Assembly (NCBI GenBank): GCA_029243485.1
Contig: JAQWRY010000037.1
Span: 27,499 to 91,498, forward strand
DNA from: Candidatus Binatia bacterium
GTDB lineage: Bacteria > Desulfobacterota > Binatia > UBA12015
Direction of reading: 5' to 3'
DNA length: 64,000 nucleotides
Part shown: piece by piece, positions 1 to 9,390 of the stretch
Numbering within the stretch: position 1 is the stretch's first letter
Layout of the letters: every line of letters begins with the position of its first letter
Translations under genes and position numbers: made by a program
Notes under the pieces: model-generated
What the model saw: only the letters and a program-made list of their open reading frames with translations
Told to the model about the DNA's origin: nothing
The model's database searches: none

Positions 1-57
1 TAGAAACCCTATCAGGAGCAGCGGCCTGCCGCTGCGGACCATCGAATAGGAGAATCC

Positions 58-510
58 ATGAACCTAGCGCGCTCGCTCATCGCTGTCCTCGTCGCCGGAT
101 CGATCGGGTCGACCGCTTCCCTCGCCGCTGCGGAGGAAGCCCTCTCCCCAACGGCCGAGGCCGGCCGCCAGGAGTTCAACATCTACTGCGTCCCCTGCCA
201 CGGTGAGAGCGCCACCGGGAACGGCGTCGCCGCGGCCGCTCTGAAGGACCCTCCCGCCGATCTCACCATGATCGCCGCGCGCAACGGCGGCACGTTCGAT
301 TCCGCGAAGGTCGCCGAGATCATCGACGGCCGCGAACAGATGCCGGCGCACGGCTCGCGCGAAATGCCGATCTGGGGCGACCACCTCGACGACGACGCGG
401 ACGAAGCAGGCGACAGGGAGTCACTGGTCCAAGGGCGTGTCGCACTACTCGTCGCGTACCTCGAGACGATCCAGGCGAAGGCACCCGCCAAGAAGAAGGA
501 AGGCTCCTGA
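58..510 (+). CDS. Secreted monoheme c-type cytochrome
   Basis: Predicted periplasmic electron carrier of 150 residues. A Sec signal peptide covers roughly residues 1-25 (hydrophobic core LIAVLVAGSIG, Ala-rich cleavage region). One CxxCH heme-c site is present (CVPCH, residues 44-48), and Met103 in MPIWGD is a likely axial ligand. The length and single heme fit a class I cytochrome c domain. The tail is Lys-rich. The stop lies two bases before the next start, so the NTF2-like gene and probably the amidohydrolase are cotranscribed. The redox partner cannot be inferred from sequence. Confidence 0.85.
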   Translation: MNLARSLIAVLVAGSIGSTASLAAAEEALSPTAEAGRQEFNIYCVPCHGESATGNGVAAAALKDPPADLTMIAARNGGTFDSAKVAEIIDGREQMPAHGSREMPIWGDHLDDDADEAGDRESLVQGRVALLVAYLETIQAKAPAKKKEGS

Positions 511-512
511 GA

Positions 513-1052
513 ATGAGCTTTCCGCGCGAGGAAATCGCCGCCGCAGCGAACCGCTTTGCGAATGCCAACGTGAAGGCGGAAGAGGAGCGCAACTGGGCAC
601 CCCTCGCCGACTTCTATACGGACGACGCGGTCTACTCGTATGTCGGTCTCACCTCGGGCGGCGCCGTCGCTGCGCACGGCAAGGCAGAGATCCGCAAGAT
701 CGTCATGGGCCGCGACATGGAGGACTACGCGGGTTGGACGTTCCCGTTCCAGTGGATCGCGATCGACGGCGCGCGAGTCATCACGCGCTGGTCGAACCGA
801 GCGCCGGAGCGACGCGACGACGGCTCGGTGATCGAGTGTCCGGGCATGTCCGTTCTCGAGTACGCAGGCGACGGCAAGTTCAAGAGCCAGTTCGACCTAT
901 ACGATCGCCTCTCGGTGAAGGCGGTGATCGACGAGGCCATCGCGACGCGCGGTGGTGGTGCGGCGCCAGTCGCCGAGAAGAAAAAAAACAAGAAGTCGAA
1001 GAACAAGAAGAACAAGAACAAGAAGAAGTCCGGCAAGGGCAAGAAGAATTGA
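513..1052 (+). CDS. SnoaL/NTF2-like protein with poly-Lys/Asn tail
   Basis: A 179-residue protein. Residues about 1-145 read as a SnoaL-like alpha+beta barrel: N-terminal helix with many acidic and Ala residues, then LADFYTDDAVY, and later strands including VITRWSNRAPERRDDG. Members act as isomerases, hydratases, dehydratase subunits or ligand binders, so no reaction is assigned. The last ~30 residues are an almost uninterrupted Lys/Asn/Ser tail, probably disordered and able to bind polyanions. An A8 run at 981-988 lies at the start of the tail. The gene sits between a cytochrome c and an amidohydrolase in a compact operon. Confidence 0.8.
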   Translation: MSFPREEIAAAANRFANANVKAEEERNWAPLADFYTDDAVYSYVGLTSGGAVAAHGKAEIRKIVMGRDMEDYAGWTFPFQWIAIDGARVITRWSNRAPERRDDGSVIECPGMSVLEYAGDGKFKSQFDLYDRLSVKAVIDEAIATRGGGAAPVAEKKKNKKSKNKKNKNKKKSGKGKKN

Positions 1053-1074
1053 GCCGCCTGCCCGGAGCCGCGGT

Positions 1075-2514
1075 ATGACCACGGCGAGCGGCGTCGCAGC
1101 GATCAAACGCCAACTCGACCACCCCGTCATCGACTCGGACGGGCACTACATCGAGTTTCTGCCCGAAGTGAAGGAACGCCTCCGCTCGATCGCGGGGAAC
1201 GAAGCCGTCGAGGGCTTCGAGCAGATCATCTACGCGTCCCGCCTGTCCGAATCGCTCGATGCGGCGCAGCGACGCCAACTCGCACTCACCCGCATTCCGT
1301 TCTGGGCCCTACCCGCGCGGCAAACCGTCGACCGCGCCACGTCGATGATGCCCAAGCTCCTGCACGAGCGCCTCGACGAGTTCGGACTCGACTTCGCGGT
1401 GCTCTATCCGACCTACGGCCTCGTCGGAGTTCATCTCGTGGTCGCCGAACAACGCCAGGCGCTGTGCCGGGCCTTCAACGAGTGGGCGGCGGACGCCTTC
1501 GCTCCGCACGGAGACCGGCTGACGCCGGTGGCATCGATCCCGATGCATTCGCCCGAAGAAGCAATCGCCGAACTCGATCACGCGGTCGGCACGTTGGGCA
1601 TGCGGGCCGTTATGATGGCCGGCTTCGCGATGCGCCCCTTCGAGGGTGAGAACCTGCCGCGGGGTGCGACGTGGCTCGATACGTTCGGGCTCGACTCGCC
1701 GTACGACTACGACCCGGTGTGGAAACGCTGCGAGGAACTCGGAATCTCCCCGACGTTCCACTCGACGGGCATGGGCTGGGGCACGCGCGTCTCGACCACG
1801 AACTACGTCGCGAACCACGTGGGTAGCTTCGCCGCCGCGCAAGATGGGATCTGCCGCGCGCTGTTCATGGGCGGGGTGCCGTGGCGATTCCCGAAGCTCC
1901 GGTTCGCGTTCCTCGAGGGCGGCGTGAACTGGGCGCGCGGTCTGTACTCCGACCTCATCGGACACTGGAGCAAGCGCAACAAGAAGTTCCTGCCCCACTA
2001 CGACCCGGCGAATCTCGACCGCGGCGAGTTCGAGAAGCTGCTCGACCAGTACGGCAGCGAGTCGATGCGCGCCCACCGCGGCCGACTGGACGAAGCGCTG
2101 TGCTTCCTCTCGGACCCGGAGACGAGCCCGGAGACCACCGACGACTTCGCGCGCTGCGCGGTCGAGCGCGCCGAGGACATTCGCGACGTGTTCGTCCATC
2201 GCTTCCACTTCGGGTGTGAAGCCGACGACCCCATGAACGCGGGTGCGTTCGACACCCGACTCAACCCCCTCGGTGCTCGGATGAAGGCCTTCTTCAGCTC
2301 CGATATCGGCCACTGGGATGTACCCGACATGAGCGGCGTCCTCGGCGAAGCATACGAGATGGTGGAGCACGGATTCTTCGACATCGAAGACTTCCGCGAC
2401 TTCGTGTTCTCGAATCCGGTGTCGCTGTGGTGCGGGACGAACCCCGACTTCTTCCGGGGGACACGGGTGGAGAGTGCCGTCGAGCATGAACTCGCGCGCA
2501 GCGGGCCCGACTAG
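1075..2514 (+). CDS. Amidohydrolase family protein (ACMSD-like, PF04909 type)
   Basis: About 479 residues, a TIM-barrel metal-dependent hydrolase or decarboxylase of the amidohydrolase-2 group. The N-terminal strand carries the metal motif IDSDGH (near residues 19-24). Later signature segments are SPTFHSTGMGWGTR, LRFAFLEGG and FSSDIGHWD, whose His and Asp residues are the expected ligands. The open frame continues upstream to 952 inside the previous gene, but ATG 1075 is the sensible start: it lies 22 bases after the previous stop and just before the conserved core. Substrate is unknown; relatives act on aromatic or other ring compounds. The NTF2-like partner suggests a catabolic step. Confidence 0.85.
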   Translation: MTTASGVAAIKRQLDHPVIDSDGHYIEFLPEVKERLRSIAGNEAVEGFEQIIYASRLSESLDAAQRRQLALTRIPFWALPARQTVDRATSMMPKLLHERLDEFGLDFAVLYPTYGLVGVHLVVAEQRQALCRAFNEWAADAFAPHGDRLTPVASIPMHSPEEAIAELDHAVGTLGMRAVMMAGFAMRPFEGENLPRGATWLDTFGLDSPYDYDPVWKRCEELGISPTFHSTGMGWGTRVSTTNYVANHVGSFAAAQDGICRALFMGGVPWRFPKLRFAFLEGGVNWARGLYSDLIGHWSKRNKKFLPHYDPANLDRGEFEKLLDQYGSESMRAHRGRLDEALCFLSDPETSPETTDDFARCAVERAEDIRDVFVHRFHFGCEADDPMNAGAFDTRLNPLGARMKAFFSSDIGHWDVPDMSGVLGEAYEMVEHGFFDIEDFRDFVFSNPVSLWCGTNPDFFRGTRVESAVEHELARSGPD

Positions 2515-2649
2515 GACTCGCCGCGGCCCAGCACCTGCCCCAAGCTCCGACGACCGTCGAATCCCGGTTTTCCGTTGGATTTCCGAGGCCCCCGTCCCGA
2601 GATCCAGTTGCCGGCGTCGGGGCCATCCGGTACGGAAATCGAGTCCCTT

Positions 2650-2722
<73 letters not shown>

Positions 2723-2726
2723 CTTT

Positions 2727-2753
2727 GGAAGTCAAGTATTATCAATGACTTCC
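2727..2753 (+). other. Inverted repeat just downstream of tRNA-Thr
   Basis: A perfect 8-bp inverted repeat (GGAAGTCA / TGACTTCC) separated by 11 AT-rich bases begins 4 bases after the tRNA. There is no T-run after it, so it is not a classical intrinsic terminator. It may be a processing hairpin or a relic of an integration site. Confidence 0.4.
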
Positions 2754-3279
2754 GGGACCGGACGAAGGCGGCGATCAACGTCCTGACCAGTCTTGTGTGA
2801 CAGGGGTGTGCCAACTTTCTGCATCCTCTTCTGCACCCCGTGAATCACCGTGGTCGAGCGATGAGCACGGTAGGATTCAGCGGCCCGTGACGGCGTTCCG
2901 AGACCTTCGGTGAGCCGCGCTTATCGCCGTCGTCGTCGATGGGCAGCCAGGACTCCCGCTGCCAGATGTGAGTTCCCTCCACCGCGGGACAACCCAGTTG
3001 CACTCAAACTGCTCCGGGATCACCCCGGACCCACTGAGTCGACGCGGCGTCCCGAGAAACAATCAGCCACGGGCGATGAATCGCATCGCTTCACGAGCGC
3101 GTAGCAAGTCGTAAAGGACAGCCGGCCGATCCGGGGAGGCATCTGGAATTGCAGCCAGGTCTGCTCATCGCCCACGACCGGCACGGATCGCGCTCTGCTC
3201 GGCACGCTGCGCCGCCGCGCCAACCGAAAAGCACCAAAAGACGGATCTCGAGCCCACGCAGGGTGAACCGTCGTTGTCG
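2754..3279. other. Gene-poor region after the tRNA
   Basis: About 525 bases with no convincing gene on either strand. Short open frames exist but show no recognisable domain, lack plausible ribosome sites and overlap one another. The composition is somewhat lower in GC than in the neighbours, and it may hold decayed sequence. I could not identify an integrase, a repeat of the tRNA 3' end or an RNA gene. Confidence 0.5.
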
Positions 3280-4794
3280 CTACCGTCGAACGGCCGCCGA
3301 CGTCGCCGGTCCTCGTCGGATCGCCCGCAGCGAGCCCAGTCCGGCCAGAACCAGGGCCAACACGGCAAGCACGTCGCCGTGCTGGTTGTAGAACGTCCGG
3401 CCGGTCCGCGCCTCCACGACACCGAAGAGCGTGTCCTGCGCACCGTACTCGCTGCTCACGAGGACGCGCCCGTCGGGCCCGATCAGCGCAGATTTTCCGG
3501 ACCCCGTCGCTCGCAACAGATACCGCCGGTTCTCAATCGCGCGTAGCGCGGTGCTGCGGAGCTGCATCCGAGCCGCCGCTCGTGTCCCGAGCCAACTGTC
3601 GTTGGACAGGTTGGCCAGCACGGTGGCTCCGTTCGCCGTCACGCGGCGGGCCATCCCCGGCCGGAGTCCCTCCGAGCACAGGAAGATACCGACGGGGATG
3701 TCACTCGTCGCGATCGGGGAGGCCTTTCGTCCGGGGGTGAACTGGGTGCGATCGGACGTCACCCACGCCGGCAACGGGCTTCGCTCTGCGAACGGCAGGA
3801 GCTCGTTCTTGTCATATCGTCCCGCGAGCTTTCCGTCGTGGAGAAGGAACGCGGAGTTCTGCAGGATCAGCGGAGACAGCCCGCGGTGGTACGGAGCGCC
3901 GAAGAGGAGGTCCGGTCCTCCGTTCGCCGTCACGTCGAAGAGTCGGGCCCGCTCCTCGGAGCGAGGCCGCAGGTTGAACGCGATCGCGTACTCCGGCCAC
4001 ACGACGAGGTCGGGTTCGAAGAGCTCGGTCTCCTCGGTGAGATCGAGGTAGTGATCGAGGTCTTCCCCGGCGCCCTCGGGTTGCCAGCGGGCCTCGTGCG
4101 GGATGCCGCCCTGCACGATCGCGACGCGGAGCCCGTCCTCGGATACAGGCTCGGCCGGCCGCACGACCCCACCGTACGCGAGCGCGGCGATCACTGTCAG
4201 TCCGATGCCTACGTTCCAGGCGCCTCTCCGATGGGGTAGGAGCGACGGCGAGAACCAGGACGCGATTGCGAATGCAGAGGCCGTGAGCACCATCCCCGGG
4301 AGGTACGCTCCGCCGATGTCAGCGGATTGCAGCACGACGGAGCCCGGTGTCTGCGTGTGCGCCGCGAGTGCCCAGCCGAAGATCGAGCCGGCGCTCGTCC
4401 GGGCCCACTCCACCGTACCGAGACCCGCGGCGGCGAGCAGGGGGTTGGCGGCACCGCGTCCGGCGAGCCAGGAAATCCAGGCCGCGTAGCACCCGTACAG
4501 CGGCCCGAACGCGATCGTGAGTCCGAGGAACGCGGCCGCCCCGACGGCCCAGGGGACGTCGAAGTACGTCGAGATGAGATGCGGCATCGCGCTCGCGAAC
4601 CCGAACGAGCCCACGAGGAACCACAGCATCCCGAGTCCGAACGCCCGGCCCGGTCGCACCGCCGCCACGGCCACGAACAGCGGCGCGAACGCGACCCACC
4701 CGAGGGCGTCCACGCCGAGCGGGGGAAGAGCGATTGCGTACAACGCGCCGGAGAGCGCCGCGAGGAGGGACGGGGCCGTCCGCCTCCGGTCCAT
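3280..4794 (-). CDS. lnt: Apolipoprotein N-acyltransferase
   Basis: 504 residues. It transfers the third acyl chain from phospholipid to the N-terminal Cys of apolipoproteins in the inner membrane. Several N-terminal membrane segments (about residues 10-210) precede a periplasmic nitrilase-fold domain, and a final membrane helix lies near the C-terminus. The catalytic triad is visible: E268 in WPEYA, K329 in RYDKNELLPF and C373 in FLCSEGL, corresponding to E267, K335 and C387 of the E. coli enzyme. Length is normal. It starts 8 bases after the last stop of the broken response regulator upstream, so it may share its promoter. Presence of lnt marks a Gram-negative envelope. Confidence 0.95.
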   Translation of the reverse strand: MDRRRTAPSLLAALSGALYAIALPPLGVDALGWVAFAPLFVAVAAVRPGRAFGLGMLWFLVGSFGFASAMPHLISTYFDVPWAVGAAAFLGLTIAFGPLYGCYAAWISWLAGRGAANPLLAAAGLGTVEWARTSAGSIFGWALAAHTQTPGSVVLQSADIGGAYLPGMVLTASAFAIASWFSPSLLPHRRGAWNVGIGLTVIAALAYGGVVRPAEPVSEDGLRVAIVQGGIPHEARWQPEGAGEDLDHYLDLTEETELFEPDLVVWPEYAIAFNLRPRSEERARLFDVTANGGPDLLFGAPYHRGLSPLILQNSAFLLHDGKLAGRYDKNELLPFAERSPLPAWVTSDRTQFTPGRKASPIATSDIPVGIFLCSEGLRPGMARRVTANGATVLANLSNDSWLGTRAAARMQLRSTALRAIENRRYLLRATGSGKSALIGPDGRVLVSSEYGAQDTLFGVVEARTGRTFYNQHGDVLAVLALVLAGLGSLRAIRRGPATSAAVRR

Positions 4795-4802
4795 CTACTC
4801 CA

Positions 4803-5949
4803 TCATCCCGAGAGGCCGTTTTTCTTCAGGAGGCCCTGGTACGTGATCCCGAGCTCGCGCGCAGCGCGCGCCTTCTTCCCCTCGTTCCGGTCGAGGGTGG
4901 CTTGGATCTCTTTGCGCTCGAACGCATCTGTCCGGTCGCGCAGACCGCCCCCGTCTTCCTCGCCTCCGGTCGGCGGGGAGGTCGTCGTCGACGCGAGCGC
5001 CGGATCGTTCAGGAAGAACTCGGAGAGCGATGCGGCGGAGATCGGCCCTCCAGGATCCGACAGAAGGACCGCGCTCCATCTCATTCTCGAGCTCTCGCAC
5101 ATTGCCCGGGTACGGGTAGTTCGTGAGAACCTTCATGGCCTCCGGCTCGATACCAGCGACCCGCTTGCCGAGGCGTGCGGCGTGCTTCTCGATGAAGTGG
5201 TCTACGAGGTCCGGAATGTCCTCCGAGCGCTCGCGCAGAGGCGGAACCCGGACCGGGACGACGCGCAGTCGGCAGTAGAGGTCTTCGCGGAAGCGGCCTT
5301 CGGCGACCTCGGTCTCGAGGTTCCGGCTCGTCGAGGCAACGACGCGCGTGTCGATCTTGCGCGGGCGCGTCTCTCCCACCGGCGTGATCTCGTTCTCCTG
5401 CAGGACGCCTAGAAGCTTGGCCATCGGTTCGCCGCTGCTGACGAGGCCGCATGGGTGATCGCGCGTTCCGCGATCGCGCCGGTACGCGTTCTCGCCGGAG
5501 AGTCGCTCGTTTGCCTGCGCGAGTTCGGCGACGAGCCGCGCGCTTTCGTGCTCCAGGCCGAACGTCTCGATCGCACGTCGGAGTGTGATCTGGAGCTCCT
5601 TCGGATCCCAAGGCTTGGTGATGTAGCGGTAGATCCGGCTCGAATTGATCGCTTCGACGAGCGTGTCGATGTCGGTGTAGCCCGTGAGAATGATGCGGAC
5701 GAGATCGGGCCGCGCGTCCATCGTCTTCTGCAGGAACTCGAGACCGTTCATGTCGGGCATCCGTTGGTCCGCAACGACGACCGCGGTCGGTTCCTTCTCG
5801 AGGATCTCGAGGCCCGCCGCTCCGCCCGCGGCGCAGTACACCGTGAACTCGCGACGGAAGGCGAGCCGGAACGACGCGAGGATGTCCGGCTCGTCGCCCA
5901 CGACGAGGGTCGGGAATTTCCGGTAGTCCAACTCGGAACTCGAGCCCAT
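4803..5949 (-). pseudogene. Broken NtrC-type sigma-54 response regulator
   Basis: The receiver domain (about residues 12-125) is nearly intact, with D61 in VADQRMPDMNG as phospho-acceptor, TGYTD and KPWDP. The AAA+ domain is badly damaged. The Walker A, GAFTGA and Walker B parts are missing: the text jumps from a linker straight to LLGVLQENEITPVG, a loss of roughly 110 residues compared with the intact regulator at 47.7 kb. The arginine-finger segment FREDLYCRLRVVPV and PGNVRELENE survive. A frameshift near 5090 then moves the Fis-type helix-turn-helix (FERKEIQATLDRNEGKK) into another frame, ending at 4803. It cannot work as an activator. The truncated kinase upstream was its partner. Confidence 0.85.
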
Positions 5950-5982
5950 ACGAAGTGAGTTGTCGCCTTTGCCGGACTCTTG

Positions 5983-6412
5983 TCAAACGGCCTCGGCGGG
6001 CGGGGTGTCGCCTTTCGCCAGGAGGATCACCCCAAGGGTCGTTCCGCGGCCCGGCTTACTGTCGACCTCGATCCGGCCGTCGTGCGCGGTGATGATCTCG
6101 TGCACGGTAGCGAGCCCGCGTCCGAGCCCGCGCCGATGTCTTTCGTGGTGTAGAACGGCTCGAAGATTCGCTCGGCTTACTCGGGCGGCATCCCGCGCCC
6201 GTCATCGCGGACCTCGATGCGGACCTCGCCGTTCGCGGACTTCGCGGTGACCCAGATGTTCCCTTTTTCCTCGATCGCGTCACAGGCGTTCGCGAGGAGG
6301 TTCATGAAGACCTGATTCATCTGCCCGGCATCTCACTCGACCAACGCAAGCTCCCCGTAGTCGCGATGAATCGTGATCCGCTCGCGCCAGCGCGTTTCGA
6401 AGAGAGCATTGC
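5983..6412 (-). pseudogene. Sensor histidine kinase relic (HATPase part)
   Basis: Reading the minus strand gives a degenerate kinase ATPase domain: ITIHRDYGELALVE, then a TGA (6333-6335), then the N box NQVFMNLLANACDAIEEKG, the G1 box DDGRGMPPE, a TAA (6177-6179), the F box IFEPFYTTK, a frameshift, and the G2-like segment GLGRGLATVHEIITAHDG, ending in a normal-looking C-terminus with stop at 5983. Two stops and one frameshift, plus loss of everything N-terminal (sensor and His-phosphorylation domains), make it nonfunctional. The truncated end abuts the transposase relic. It lies directly upstream of the broken response regulator. Confidence 0.85.
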
Positions 6413-6986
6413 GGCTCCTGGGCGACACGAAGCGCGAGGCGAGCGTCCCCGAGGTGAAGGGCCTGCGCGACGAGAACGACCGCTTGACGCGCGCTCTGGC
6501 CGATCCTGAGAAGTCGCCCAGGGAGCTGGCGTGGCAGGAGACGGACCGGACGGGCCATTTCATCTCGGAATCCAGCGTGTACCGCATCCTGAAGGCGCAC
6601 GACCTGATCACGAGCCCGGCCTACGTCTTGATCCGCGCTGGGGGTTGCTTCCAGCATCCAACGAGGCGACCGAATGAGCTTTGGCAGACGGACTTCACGT
6701 ATCTGCGCGTCGTGAGCTGGGGCTGGTACTACCTCTCGACCTTGCGCGAGCGAGGGCGAAGGCGGGAGTCGACGAGGTGCGGGGCGTGCACCGACCTCGA
6801 CTGCGGAGCGACAACGGCCCCTGCTACGTCTCGGGCGATCTGACGACCTACCTCGGTCGCCACGGGATGCAACACACGCCAGGAGCGCCGTACCATCCGC
6901 AGACGCAGGGAAAGATCGAGCGCGACCGCCGCTACGACCGAGGCTCGGAAGCGGGGGCCGGCCCCTTCCGCTCTTTGCGAGGCTGA
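6400..6986 (+). mobile_element. IS3-type transposase (integrase core) relic
   Basis: Two overlapping frames give parts of an IS3-family OrfB. The first (to 6843) has the HTH_21-like segment ISESSVYRILKAHDLI and then RPNELWQTDFTYLRV, which carries the first Asp of the DDE triad. The second frame supplies RLRSDNGPCYVSGDL with the second Asp and YHPQTQGKIER with the Glu. About 60 residues between the two Asp motifs are missing and the frame changes. No intact OrfA or clear terminal inverted repeats were found. This is a dead insertion-sequence fragment lying between the kinase relic and the 3' end of the GT39-type gene. Confidence 0.8.
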
Positions 6987-8593
6987 CGACGTGCGAAGAG
7001 TTCGAAACCGATCTCTCCCTGCGTGAAGGAACTGCTGAGCAAAGGGTCCAGACTCGTGTACAGGCCGCTCGAGAAGAAGTCCGACCGATACGTCCCGACG
7101 AGATCGTACCCCGCACGGCCCGAACGCAGTCCGTCTAGATCCTCCTCGAAGCGGGCGAGCCCGCGCGAGTACACCGAGTTCGAAACGATGTCCGGCAACA
7201 CGAAGTAATCCGGATCCGACGAGAGCCAGTCGCCGGGCTCTCGCAACTCGAGCGGCAACTCGAAGAAGGCGAAGGGAACCTGCAGCCCGATCCATGCAGC
7301 GTAGTAAGACGGCGTCGCGATCGTCGCCCCCTCGACCCGCGCCTCCGAACGCTGAACCGCGTCCGCCACCTGCCACTGTTGGTCGACCGAGAACCTCGAC
7401 ACCTGAGAGAACGAGACGGCCGCCGAGTACACCAACGCAATGCTCACGAGTCCGGCCGCAAGCCGTTTCGCCGGAATATCCGCCAGGAACATCGCCGCGA
7501 ACAACACGAAGAGCGGCACGAACGGAAGCAGGTATCGAACCTCGAAGCTGTTCGAGAGCCCCGCGCTCAGGAGGTAGACGGAAACGGTCACCAGCAGCAG
7601 CTGGTCCGCCACGGTCCGCCGCCGAACCGCCCAGACGACACCACCCAGCCCGAGCAGATAGATCGCCCAGCCGCACGCGTACGGAAACGCGACGGCGAGT
7701 TGATACACGTACGGATGCCCCAGTCTGCCAAGCCCCGGAGCGAGATTCTTCTGCCACCAGAGCACGTTCTCCCAAGACGTAATCTCTCCGTAGAACGCGA
7801 GGATCTCCGCGACGTAATCCGCGTGCCACACACACAGCGGACACGAGACGAGGACGCCGACACAGAGGCCAAGGAGACTCCACGCAGTGAGCAAAACGAA
7901 CGTCGCGACACTTCGCCTCTCGAACGCGACGCGGGAAATCGCCCACGCAACGGCGACGGCAGCGAGCAAGCCGGAGTACTTCGTACCGAACGCGAGACCC
8001 GCCAGGGCCCCGGCGCCGAATGAGATTCGAGCCTCGCCCCGGATCGCGAGCTCGTAGGATGCCCACACGATCGCGGTCATCCAGAAGACCACGAGTGGAT
8101 CCGTCGAGATGTAGTGCGCCTGCATCACCGACAACGGCGCGACCGCCATCAGCCCGGCGGCGAAGAGGCCCGCGCGCACCGAGTGGAGTCGGGTCGCGAA
8201 GAGACCGACGAGGCCAACCACCAGGACCGAGAACGACGCGGCGACCACTCTGCCGACGAGGAGCCCCGACTTCTGCACCTCCCACGGAGAGGGGATCCAG
8301 CCCATGAGCGTCGAGAACCAGGTCGAGAGACCCAGCGCGTACCCCATCCCTGTAGGATAGAGGTATGCCGATGCGCGGTCGGGCCGAGCAAACGAGTTCA
8401 GACGGAGAGGAACGAAGTCGCCGGTGTACCGCCGCCAGAGCTGCAGCTCATCGGAGAAGGCCATGCCCTCGTCGATGCCCCAGTGGAGCCGCCAGAACCG
8501 GGCCGCGCCGGCAACCGCGAGAATCCCGGCGCAGGCGAGCCCGAGGGAGATCCAGCCGAACGGGAGGGTCGGGTCACGCTCCTCGGCCGTCAT
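6932..8593 (-). CDS. GT39-type membrane glycosyltransferase
   Basis: About 553 residues from ATG 8593; the open frame continues 32 codons upstream but without membrane or family features. After a first membrane helix (LGLACAGILAVAG), the luminal loop has the acidic DELQLW segment typical of PMT/ArnT-like transferases. About ten further hydrophobic helices follow, then a soluble C-terminal domain. Such enzymes move a sugar from a polyprenyl-phosphate donor to a periplasmic acceptor. The last ~18 residues (Arg/Lys/Pro-rich) are read from DNA that also belongs to the transposase relic, so the natural C-terminus may have been replaced. Confidence 0.75.
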   Translation of the reverse strand: MTAEERDPTLPFGWISLGLACAGILAVAGAARFWRLHWGIDEGMAFSDELQLWRRYTGDFVPLRLNSFARPDRASAYLYPTGMGYALGLSTWFSTLMGWIPSPWEVQKSGLLVGRVVAASFSVLVVGLVGLFATRLHSVRAGLFAAGLMAVAPLSVMQAHYISTDPLVVFWMTAIVWASYELAIRGEARISFGAGALAGLAFGTKYSGLLAAVAVAWAISRVAFERRSVATFVLLTAWSLLGLCVGVLVSCPLCVWHADYVAEILAFYGEITSWENVLWWQKNLAPGLGRLGHPYVYQLAVAFPYACGWAIYLLGLGGVVWAVRRRTVADQLLLVTVSVYLLSAGLSNSFEVRYLLPFVPLFVLFAAMFLADIPAKRLAAGLVSIALVYSAAVSFSQVSRFSVDQQWQVADAVQRSEARVEGATIATPSYYAAWIGLQVPFAFFELPLELREPGDWLSSDPDYFVLPDIVSNSVYSRGLARFEEDLDGLRSGRAGYDLVGTYRSDFFSSGLYTSLDPLLSSSFTQGEIGFELFARRQPRKERKGPAPASEPRS

Positions 8594-9390
8594 GGCGCTC
8601 GCATTCCGGATTTCGTCCCACGCATCAGAGTTTACGGGCCGCGGAGGGCCGTAATCCGCTCGAATCCATAGGCGGACTGCCAGACGCACGCAACCGACGG
8701 GCGGAAGAGCACCCGGCGAGCCGGCACGCCGGCCTGCAGCCCAAATAGTCCCGCGCAGCGGGAGACCGCCCCCGTAGCTCCACGCAGATCGACCGGCAGC
8801 CGCCCCGGGCTTTACCGTACTGCCCGTTCGCTGCCGGGATAGCCCTATGAATCATTGGGATAGTCCGGCCAACCTGAGGAGCCCGCCCAGGAGACCTCGC
8901 CCGGTCCTGTCCGTCCCAGCTCTCGCCCTCGTCGTCCCCTTCGGCGGTCGATGTCCCCGTCCCCGGCCGCTCCGGTCGTGTCCGCTGTGACAAGAACACC
9001 GGCGACCTGAAAGTCAGCGAGTCCAGGTCGAAGGCGCTCTCCGGCGCGACCTTCCTGATGCCGATGGCCGGTGGACCGGACGATCCCCGAATCGTCGGCT
9101 TGATTCGCTACTGCAACCAGTTCGACCCGCCGTACCAGAAGGACGGCGCCGTCGATGCGATCTGGGAGGCCAAGGTCAAAGGGTCGGAAGCGACCGCACC
9201 GGCCGTCTGCCCCGAGCCCCGACCGCCGCTACCGTACAGCTCGGCTTCCGCCGCCTTCGTGACGACGACCTCGAGCTTGCGGCGCTGAGTCGCGCCGCCT
9301 GAGAACTCTCCGCTTCCTCGGCGGACGAAGACGCGAACGGATCGCAAGGTTCGGGCGCATTTTCGTTTGCGGAGCCGGCGCCTGGCGAAG
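8594..9390. other. Intergenic region with a possible gene fragment
   Basis: Nearly 800 bases without a complete gene. From 8990 to about 9190 the plus strand reads as protein-like sequence (NTGDLKVSESRSKALSGAT, then MPMAGGPDDPRIVGLIRYCN and FDPPYQKDGAVDAIWEAKVK), which then runs into low-complexity sequence and a stop at 9286. It has no good start and I do not recognise the family, so it may be a fragment of a lost gene. The rest (8594-8990) shows no coding or RNA signature that I can support. Confidence 0.35.

Noticed and set aside
952..1074. Upstream extension of the amidohydrolase frame as its real N-terminus
   Set aside because: It overlaps the NTF2-like coding sequence and encodes only Arg/Thr/Ser; ATG 1075 starts the conserved sequence. 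Kept only as a slippage hypothesis.
1309..2487. 392-codon minus-strand frame opposite the amidohydrolase
   Set aside because: Shadow of the real gene; composition is Arg/Glu/Val-rich with no motif.
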